A stretch of DNA of 64,000 nt from positions 217,257-281,256 of the forward strand of contig NZ_JACHFD010000004.1 of the NCBI RefSeq assembly GCF_014201715.1. The letters run 5' to 3'. This document shows, piece by piece, positions 7,218 to 13,993 of the stretch. Numbering within the stretch: position 1 is the first letter of the stretch; the number at the start of each line of letters is the position of its first letter. The position numbers and the translations under genes were made by a program. Under the pieces are notes generated by a model. It did no database searches. It was not told the DNA's origin and saw only the letters and a program-made list of their open reading frames with translations. This DNA comes from Haloferula luteola (GTDB taxonomy: Bacteria; Verrucomicrobiota; Verrucomicrobiia; Verrucomicrobiales; Akkermansiaceae).

Positions 7218-7280
7218 TTTGGGGGGATGGCCCGTCGCGCAGAGTTGCTCGGGTGACTTCCCCACAAACGTGGGGCAGAA
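7218..7280 (-). ncRNA. solitary CRISPR-like repeat with pseudo-spacer (CreA/CreR-like guide candidate)
   Basis: Starting one base after the cas3 stop codon, the minus strand contains TTCTG, stem CCCCAC, loop GTTT, stem GTGGGG and a handle AAGTCACCC followed by G. The array repeat has the same 5+6+4+6 arrangement with an identical stem and a handle ATGACCC plus G, so this copy differs in the loop, the first five bases and a handle longer by two. The following DNA (from 7250 downward) would act as spacer, and its first 17 nt recur with one mismatch at 7142-7158. Non-canonical guides of this kind (CreA, CreR) are known to direct Cascade to repress a toxin or cas promoter through a short seed match. 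A second repeat at the 3' side is not evident. Confidence 0.6.
7234..7250. repeat. 17-bp direct repeat, upstream copy
   Basis: GTCGCGCAGAGTTGCTC on the plus strand at 7234-7250 repeats GTCGCGAAGAGTTGCTC at 7142-7158 in the same orientation, start to start 92 bp. It abuts the solitary CRISPR-like repeat and forms the seed part of the presumed pseudo-spacer. Confidence 0.85.
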
Positions 7281-7281
7281 T

Positions 7282-9957
7282 TTAGAACCAATAATCTTCG
7301 AGATCAGTAGTGAAGGGTGACGATTCGATTTGCTGCTGGGTCAGACCAAGGAAGGACGTATATCGAAGAGATCGATTGGAAGGGGAAACGGGAAGGACCT
7401 CAATCGAAGAATCGTGCAAAACCGCTATGACTCCGTCATCCATGTGTTGTTGCAGCCATTCGGGAGCTGCTCGCAAGGATGCGTGGACCCAATGTGCCGG
7501 AATCCGGATGGCATTGAGATGGATGGCGGTTGCTAGGTCGTAAGAAAAGAAACCCTTGGGAAAGGTGATCGAGCTGCCGTGGAGAGGATGAACCGTGATG
7601 ACGGTGGAGGACTCCATGGGAGGCCTTTTGAGGAGCACAAGCTGGGCAGACGGTTGAATGTTGAAGCGAGTTTCATGGCCTTCCTGGTCTTTCAGTGCGG
7701 ATGCTGAGAAGACATCACGGGTCGCCGCAGTGCCATTCTGTAGGTCAGAAGCCGTTTGGAGCTCGTGGTGGAATGTGTGGAGGGTGTCTGAGGCTCCGAC
7801 CTCGGGCAGCTGAGCGGCACTTCTTTCAAGGGTGGTGCGGACCTGGGAAGGGAGAGAGATGGAATCCATGGGATGCAGGGTGGTAGAAGCCTGCCATAGT
7901 CGGAACGCCGGATAGATATAGTGGTGGGGGGCGAGGCTTTTGGTGAGAGCTTCCTTTCCATTTTCCCAATCGACCGGCGGATAGAGGATGTGACAGGTTG
8001 TTTTGTCCATTCCCGGTGGGCGGGGATGTGGGTGCCGATGGAGACGGCCGATTCGCTGAAGAATGAGTTCTGTAGGGGCAAGATCGGTGATTAGGAGATC
8101 GGCATCGATATCCACAGATTGCTCGACAATCTGAGTGGAGACGAGCAGGGAACCAGGAGGTCGAAGGGATGAATCTTTGCCGAGCAGCGAAACCCAACGG
8201 CTTTCATTTCTTGAGCGCTGCCAGATGGGAAATCGTGAGTGAAGGAGGCCGCAGTGAGCTTCTGGAATGCGATCGCTCAACAGGGATTTGAGATGCCGGT
8301 AGGTTTCTTGAGCGAGAGCGACAGTGTTGCGGATCACAACAACGTTGGCACCCAGTTCCACCCAACTTGCGATTTTCTTCCAATATGCGCTTTCATTCTC
8401 TTGAGTGAGTGACTGATGAACGAGATGAACACGGTTTGAATGAGGCTCGCTGGATTCGGGAAAAATGATAGGGATGGCTTGGGTGGCATCGGCCGTGATT
8501 TTGGTAATCAGGGGGTAAGGGACTTCGTCTGGGGCCTGCAAAAGCGCCGATTGAGAAATGCCCTCATACCGGGGCTCCTGATCCAGAGCTTTCCTCGCTG
8601 CGGCGATGAGCTGGAAACGGCGCTCTGAGGTCAGAGTGGCGGAGAGGATGATGATCGTGGATCCAGCCTTCAAAAGATAGCGAATGAGTCGATCGATTAG
8701 GGCCGAAATATAGGGGTCATAGGAATGGACTTCATCGACAACGACAACTTTTCCCGCGAGCGCGAAGTATCGGAGGGCTGCGAAGCGGGCAGGGAGGATG
8801 GCGAGGAGTGCTTGGTCGATGGTTCCTGTGCCGAAAGGGGCAAGGAGTTGGCGACGTGTGGAGTTGAACCAGCGTAGCGCTTCGTCGGTGTCATTGTGAT
8901 CGAACTCGTCGACCCGGGCGGAAAGTCGGCGATTGCGAGCTCCATGGAGCCAGGCATGGCCATGGACGAGGGAGTGAGTGGCTTCCTCTCCAAGGACGTT
9001 CTTCAGGAATGAAGTGATTCTATCGTGGATGCGTTCGGAGGAAAGTTGGGTGGGGAGAGCGAAGTAGAGTCCTCGCTCCGTTCCTTCGGTCCAACGGCGA
9101 TAGGCAGCAGCGAGCGCGGCTTCGGTTTTGCCCATTCCCATGGGTGCTTCGACGATGTAGAGACCGGCCTGATCGGCGGCATCGACGAGGGTGGATTGGA
9201 GGGGGCGCGGTGCCAATGGGGGGAGGCCATCAGTGTGAAATTGGGACTCAAAGGTGATCCCAGGGCGGGGACTGGAGTGAAGCCCCAGTGCTTTGGTAAG
9301 CTCACGAATTCGCGAGGCGATGGCTCCCTCCTCCACTGGGAAATCGAACGGGAACCAGTCCGTATTGGATCCCAGCCAGTCGGAGAAGATCGTGAAACCT
9401 GTAAGCAGATGGATGCGCTCAGGTTGGTTCTTCGCTGATTCGGTCGGGAAGGGGCCAAAGGTTTCGATAAGGATTTGAACAAGTTCCTCGCGTAGGGGAA
9501 TGAAGTCGGGATTTCCTCCTTCGAAGGCGGGCGCTGTCGCACGTTTCAGACCGTCGGGATAGCCACCATGATGCCCGGCTGTCGAAATGAGCCATAGCCT
9601 AGCGAGAGGATGAAGGGAATGGATAGGCGAGAACTGAAGGTGGGATTGGCTGACCGCGGCATGGAGGGTGATGAGGCCGTTCAAATGAGTGAGCCGGCGG
9701 CAGGATTCATGGAATTCCCAAAGAGGGCACTTGAGTTGGAAGCCAGGGGTGATTTTGCCCAAGTCATGGGCAGCGATAAGGGAGGCGAAGCCGTGTGGGA
9801 GGAGATGGCGAACCGGCTTGGGAATCTCCGAAGCGAGGGCGTTAGCGATATGTCCAACGATTAGACAATGGTCGCGCACGGAGAGCCCGGGGAGGCCCGT
9901 GACGGGATCGGATTTGGCCCAGCAATCTTGGAGGCGGAGGGTAGGAGAAGCTTCCAC
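7282..9957 (-). CDS. cas3: CRISPR-associated nuclease-helicase Cas3
   Basis: Cas3 is recruited by target-bound Cascade and degrades the displaced strand. The 891-aa protein has the N-terminal HD nuclease ('VRDH' His30, 'AHDLGK' His64-Asp65, 'GHHGG' His129-130) and a superfamily 2 helicase with Walker A 'APMGMGKTEAA' at 271-281, DEVH at 408-411 and 'LSATLT'. Length equals the E. coli enzyme (888). The start codon is GTG at 9957. It is separated from the Cascade operon by 300 bp, and a CRISPR-like hairpin sits in its 3' UTR, so its mRNA could be cut there by Cas6e. Confidence 0.97.
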   Translation of the reverse strand: MEASPTLRLQDCWAKSDPVTGLPGLSVRDHCLIVGHIANALASEIPKPVRHLLPHGFASLIAAHDLGKITPGFQLKCPLWEFHESCRRLTHLNGLITLHAAVSQSHLQFSPIHSLHPLARLWLISTAGHHGGYPDGLKRATAPAFEGGNPDFIPLREELVQILIETFGPFPTESAKNQPERIHLLTGFTIFSDWLGSNTDWFPFDFPVEEGAIASRIRELTKALGLHSSPRPGITFESQFHTDGLPPLAPRPLQSTLVDAADQAGLYIVEAPMGMGKTEAALAAAYRRWTEGTERGLYFALPTQLSSERIHDRITSFLKNVLGEEATHSLVHGHAWLHGARNRRLSARVDEFDHNDTDEALRWFNSTRRQLLAPFGTGTIDQALLAILPARFAALRYFALAGKVVVVDEVHSYDPYISALIDRLIRYLLKAGSTIIILSATLTSERRFQLIAAARKALDQEPRYEGISQSALLQAPDEVPYPLITKITADATQAIPIIFPESSEPHSNRVHLVHQSLTQENESAYWKKIASWVELGANVVVIRNTVALAQETYRHLKSLLSDRIPEAHCGLLHSRFPIWQRSRNESRWVSLLGKDSSLRPPGSLLVSTQIVEQSVDIDADLLITDLAPTELILQRIGRLHRHPHPRPPGMDKTTCHILYPPVDWENGKEALTKSLAPHHYIYPAFRLWQASTTLHPMDSISLPSQVRTTLERSAAQLPEVGASDTLHTFHHELQTASDLQNGTAATRDVFSASALKDQEGHETRFNIQPSAQLVLLKRPPMESSTVITVHPLHGSSITFPKGFFSYDLATAIHLNAIRIPAHWVHASLRAAPEWLQQHMDDGVIAVLHDSSIEVLPVSPSNRSLRYTSFLGLTQQQIESSPFTTDLEDYWF

Positions 9958-10548
9958 GGTTTGCAGGCGACCAAATCACGGGGGGTAGGACAAGCGTAGG
10001 GGTAGGTTGGGAGATTTCTCAAACTGGATCACAAAGGATGCCGAAACTCATTCCCATTCCATGGTTCCCCCGCGTTGGTAGAGAATGGGACCAGCGGGGG
10101 GCGCGGTGAATCCGGGTTTCGGAGCGGATCGAGAAGGGAAGTTCGGAGTGCCCGACGATGGAGAAGCTTATGGGGGCCATGGGAGTGATTGAGCCGTCAC
10201 TGCATTTTCGAAGCGCGCGAAAGTTCTACTTCGACGGAGATCATCGGCCGGATTCAGCGATGGATCTCGAATTGACGGTGTAGAGCGATCCCAATGGAAA
10301 GCAGACGAGTGAATTCCAGCGGATCTCCGAACCGACAGAAGATGCATCCTATGACGGACTCCTACCGAAGTTTGCGAGGGATCTGCGTGAGAACTGGGCT
10401 CGGCTGGATCCAGAAATTTGAGATCCCGAACCGATCAATGTACCAAGCTTGTGCCTGAATGGGATGAGCTTTCGTGGTCGCGGGACCGCAGACTTGGGTG
10501 CTGCGGGGGGAGTGGTGGCGGTGAAGAACTTTGGGATGGGAGCGCGGC
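9958..10548. pseudogene. decayed non-coding stretch with a broken reading frame
   Basis: No intact gene is present. On the plus strand, 10158-10421 reads as one frame of 41 codons (MEKLMGAMGVIEPSLHF...) interrupted by TAG at 10281-10283 and continuing 45 codons (SDPNGKQTSEFQRISEP...) to TGA. The composition is protein-like (mixed charged and hydrophobic residues) and suggests the remnant of a gene of unknown family. The rest of the interval upstream of cas3 shows nothing recognisable apart from being the presumed cas3 promoter region. Confidence 0.35.
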
Positions 10549-13029
10549 TCACGGATCTTGAAGTTGAGGGCCGATGGGATCGGTCTCTGGGGCTGCGTCG
10601 AGTGAACCTTGTGAGGGTTCTGGAATGGGCTGAGCCAGGAGGGCGCCGATTTCATGTTCGTGCTTTTTCCACCAGTTTCTCCAGAGATCTGTTGAGTTAG
10701 GGGGGGATCTTGGGAAGAGATATTCTGTCGGTGCATCAGGAAGGTGCATTTTACTGAGGGTAAATGCAGCGGAATCCGGATTTGTCATGCTTCCTCCACC
10801 TTCTCCTAACCAAATGCTTAGCTGCTCTTTCGTCCATTCGGGCTCTTCGAGTTCGTGGTCATCCATGAGGCACCAGCCCAGAAGTCGCACCGACCACTCT
10901 TCACGGAAATCTGCCAAACGGAGGATGGAGTTGTGGCGAAATAGAGAGTTGGAGTAGTGATAGGGCGTTGTCTTGATTTGCTTTTCTTTGAAGGCGGGGA
11001 GCTCGGGATGAGTTTCTACAAGGAAATCACGAAGTTGGTTTTTTAAGTCGGCCTTATCAGGGGAATGGGCGAAGGTCTGGGTAAGTTCGCTGTATTGCAC
11101 GATGGCCTGAAAGGTGTCGTTGGTAGTATCGAGTTCTTTCAGTCGCCAAGCGTGTTCCGTTTTTCTGATATCGCTGAGGTTGCGGATGTCCGTGACGTTT
11201 TGAGCGAGGAGTACGCCGATTTCATGCTCGTGCTTTTTCCACCAGCCTTTCCAGAGTTCTGTTGAGTTAGGGGGGGATCTTGGGAAGAGATCACCTGTCG
11301 GAGCATCGGGAAGCTGCATTTTACTAAGGGTAAATGCAGCAGTATCCGGATTCGTCATGCTGCCTCCACCTTCTTCTAACCAAAGATTGAGTTGCTCTTT
11401 CGTCCACTCGGGCTCTTCGAGTTCACGGTCATCCATGAGGCACCAGCCTAGAAGACGAATGGACCATTCTTCTCGAAAGTAGCGCAATACTTTGATGGAA
11501 CTACTTCGAGAGATTGAGTTTGTATAGCGATATGGCACCGTCTTGATCTGATCTTCTTTGAAGGCGGGTATTCTTGGGTGTCTTTTAAGAAGTATTTCAT
11601 AAAGTTGTTTCCTTAAGTCGATTTTGTCGGGAGAGCTTCCGATCTCCCAGATGAGATAGGAAAAGTATGCGATGGTTTGTTGTGTGTCCTCAGTTGTTTC
11701 GATGATGTCGAGCATCCATCCGTGGCGTGTTGATCGAATGTCATTCAGGTTGCGGATGTCCGTGACGTTTTGAGCGAGGAGGGTGCCGATTTCATGCTCG
11801 TGCTTTTTCCACCAGGCTGTCCAGAGCTCGATTGATTTCGGCGAAACGGATAGGAAGAGATCATCTGTCGGAGCATCGGGAAGCCGCATTTTGCTGAGGG
11901 CAAGGGTAGCCGATGTTGGGTTCTTCATCCGGCCTCCACCTTCCTCCAGCCAGATGTCGAGTTGCTCTTCGGTCCATTCGGGCGCTTCGAGTTTACGGTC
12001 ATCCATGAGGCACCAGCCCAGAAGTCGCACCGACCACTCCTCTCGGAAATCGGCCAAACGGACGATGGAGTTGTGGCGAAATAGAGAGTTGGAGTAGTGA
12101 TAGGGCGTTGTCTTGATTTGCTTCTCTTTGAAGGCGGGGAGTTCGGGATGGGTTTCTACAAGGAAATCACGAAGTTGGTTTTTTAAGTCGGCCTTATCGG
12201 GGGAATGAGCGAAGGTCCGGGTAAGTTCGCTGTATTGAACGATGGCCTGAAAGGTGTCGTTGGTAGTTTCGAGTTCTTTCAGTCGCCAAGCGTGTTCCGT
12301 CTTTCTGATGTCGCTGAGGTTGCGGATCTCCGTGACGTTTTGAGCGAGGAGGGCGTCGATTTCATGCTCGTGCTTTTTCCACCAGTTTCTCCAGAGATCG
12401 ACAGAGTTGGGATTCGAATTGAAGAATAGGTTTTCTGTCGGTGCATCAGGAAGTTGCATTTGGCTAAGGGTAAAGGCTGCAGCTTTTGGATTCGTGGTGC
12501 GGCCTCCTCCTTCTTCTAACCAAATATTGAGTTGCTCTTCGGTCCATCCGGGCTCTTCAAGTTCGCGGTCATCCATGAGGCACCAGCCCAGAAGTCGCAC
12601 CGACCACTCCTCTCGGAAATCGGCCAAACGGACGATGGAGTTGTGGCGAAATAGAGAGTTGGAGTAGTGATAGGGCGTTGTCTTGATTTGCTCCTCTTTG
12701 AAAGCGGGGATCTCGGGATGATTTTCTATAAGGAAGTCACGGAGTTGGTTTTTTAAGTCGGCCTTATCAGGGGAATTGGCGAAGGTCCAACAAAGTTGGG
12801 CGAATTGGCTGATGGCCTGAAGGGTGTCGTTGGTGGTTTCGATTGTTTCCAATTGCCAAGCGTGTTCCGTCTTTCGGATGTCACTGAGATCATGGACCCC
12901 CTGATCGTCTTGAGCGAAGGCGTTGAGGGTAAGCCCTGCAAGGATGCTATGGACGAGGAGGAGGAGGGCTTTGGGGGAGTTCCTCGGTGTCAGGGGAGAA
13001 CGGGGATGGGTTGGAGATGTCGCAGCCAC
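10549..13029 (-). CDS. secreted protein of four tandem ~190-aa repeats, unknown family
   Basis: The 826-aa product starts at GTG and has a signal-peptide-like segment (KALLLLVHSILAGLTLNAFA) followed by four nearly identical units of exactly 190 codons. Each unit begins near 'LSDIRKTEHAWRL' and contains 'SPDKADLKNQLRDFL', 'EEWSVRLLGWCLMDDRELEEPEWT' and 'LWKGWWKKHEHEIGALLAQ'. The DNA period is 570 bp, seen in the marker ttcatgctcgtgc at 10651 (one base different), 11221, 11791 and 12361. The units are rich in W, E, K and look alpha-helical. The C-terminus ends in a short proline-rich tail without the membrane anchor found in the single-unit paralogue upstream. I do not recognise the family; an extracellular or periplasmic helical repeat protein is the most that can be said. 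Confidence 0.8.
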   Translation of the reverse strand: MAATSPTHPRSPLTPRNSPKALLLLVHSILAGLTLNAFAQDDQGVHDLSDIRKTEHAWQLETIETTNDTLQAISQFAQLCWTFANSPDKADLKNQLRDFLIENHPEIPAFKEEQIKTTPYHYSNSLFRHNSIVRLADFREEWSVRLLGWCLMDDRELEEPGWTEEQLNIWLEEGGGRTTNPKAAAFTLSQMQLPDAPTENLFFNSNPNSVDLWRNWWKKHEHEIDALLAQNVTEIRNLSDIRKTEHAWRLKELETTNDTFQAIVQYSELTRTFAHSPDKADLKNQLRDFLVETHPELPAFKEKQIKTTPYHYSNSLFRHNSIVRLADFREEWSVRLLGWCLMDDRKLEAPEWTEEQLDIWLEEGGGRMKNPTSATLALSKMRLPDAPTDDLFLSVSPKSIELWTAWWKKHEHEIGTLLAQNVTDIRNLNDIRSTRHGWMLDIIETTEDTQQTIAYFSYLIWEIGSSPDKIDLRKQLYEILLKRHPRIPAFKEDQIKTVPYRYTNSISRSSSIKVLRYFREEWSIRLLGWCLMDDRELEEPEWTKEQLNLWLEEGGGSMTNPDTAAFTLSKMQLPDAPTGDLFPRSPPNSTELWKGWWKKHEHEIGVLLAQNVTDIRNLSDIRKTEHAWRLKELDTTNDTFQAIVQYSELTQTFAHSPDKADLKNQLRDFLVETHPELPAFKEKQIKTTPYHYSNSLFRHNSILRLADFREEWSVRLLGWCLMDDHELEEPEWTKEQLSIWLGEGGGSMTNPDSAAFTLSKMHLPDAPTEYLFPRSPPNSTDLWRNWWKKHEHEIGALLAQPIPEPSQGSLDAAPETDPIGPQLQDP
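10651..12930 (-). repeat. tandem 570-bp repeat array within the secreted protein gene
   Basis: Four units with identical 570-bp spacing, near-identical over long stretches (for example the block around 'catccatgaggcaccagc'). A fifth, more diverged unit lies in the adjacent gene (same marker at 13322). Exact length conservation and high identity point to recent unequal recombination. Confidence 0.85.
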
Positions 13030-13078
13030 GGTGGTTTCGCTGTTGGGTTGGAGGGAGCTTTGGGGTGGATTGGATGCA

Positions 13079-13993
13079 TCAGGGCGATTCGTCGCGGGAT
13101 TTGCGGCGAGCGATCAGAAGGAGGGCGGTGAGGCTTATGGCGAGAAAAGCACCGAGAATCCATGCCCACCGATGTGGGGGGGACTGAGCGAGTGACGAGT
13201 TTTCAGCCGGAGTTGAAGGGGGGGCGTTGTCTTGAACAGCGTCCTGAGGGGGCTCTGCGGAGCCCTTGTCCTGAGCCGCTTGTGATGGATCTGGGATGGG
13301 TTGAGCCAGGAGGGCGCCGATTTCATGCTCGTGCTTTTTCCACCAGCCTTTCCAGAGTTCGATCGATTTCGGGGTAGTTGATAGAAAGAGATCGCCTGTT
13401 GGTGCATCAGGAAGCTGCATTTTACTGAGTGTGAAAGCCGCAGATTCCGGATTTTTATTTTGCCCCCCGCCTTCCTGAAACCAGATGTCGAGTTGCTCTT
13501 CGGTCCATTCGGGTTCTTCGAGTTCACGATCATCCATGAGGCACCAGCCTAAGAGTCGAACCGACCACTCCTCACGAAAATCAGCGAGGCGGGTGATGGA
13601 GTTGTCTCGGAATTGTGAGTTTGAATACCGATAGGGGACGGTCTTGATTTGCTTTTCTTTGAAGGCGGGGAGCTCGGGATGGTTTTCTAGGAGGAATTCA
13701 CGAAGTTGGTTTTTTAAGTCGGCCTTATCAGGGGAATTGGCGAAGGTCCAAGTAAGTTCGCTAAATTGGACGATGGCCTGAAAAGTGTCGTTGGTGGTTT
13801 CGATTTTTTTCAGTCGCCAAGCATATTCCGTTTGTCGGATGTCACTCAAGCTGTTGATGTCTGGAGTAGATTGAGCGAAGGATGCTGTTGTGGAAGAGGT
13901 GAAGTAGTGGATATGGATAAGTATTGAGAGACTCAGTATCCCATTCTTCGTCCGTGAAAAATGTCGGTTTCTTCTTTGAGGAGCAGGGCCCAT
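13079..13993 (-). CDS. single-repeat membrane-anchored paralogue
   Basis: A 304-aa product carrying one copy of the same ~190-aa unit ('LSDIRQTEYAWRL...HEHEIGALLAQ'), then a linker rich in P, Q and S, then a C-terminal transmembrane helix 'WAWILGAFLAISLTALLLIA' and a basic tail RRKSRDESP. This is the arrangement of a surface or periplasmic protein anchored at its C-terminus. The N-terminus contains a hydrophobic signal stretch (ILSLSILIHIHYF). The listed ATG overlaps the end of the upstream protease gene by 61 bp, so the true start may be a later non-ATG codon. The gene probably gave rise to, or derives from, the tandem protein downstream. Confidence 0.7.
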   Translation of the reverse strand: MGPAPQRRNRHFSRTKNGILSLSILIHIHYFTSSTTASFAQSTPDINSLSDIRQTEYAWRLKKIETTNDTFQAIVQFSELTWTFANSPDKADLKNQLREFLLENHPELPAFKEKQIKTVPYRYSNSQFRDNSITRLADFREEWSVRLLGWCLMDDRELEEPEWTEEQLDIWFQEGGGQNKNPESAAFTLSKMQLPDAPTGDLFLSTTPKSIELWKGWWKKHEHEIGALLAQPIPDPSQAAQDKGSAEPPQDAVQDNAPPSTPAENSSLAQSPPHRWAWILGAFLAISLTALLLIARRKSRDESP

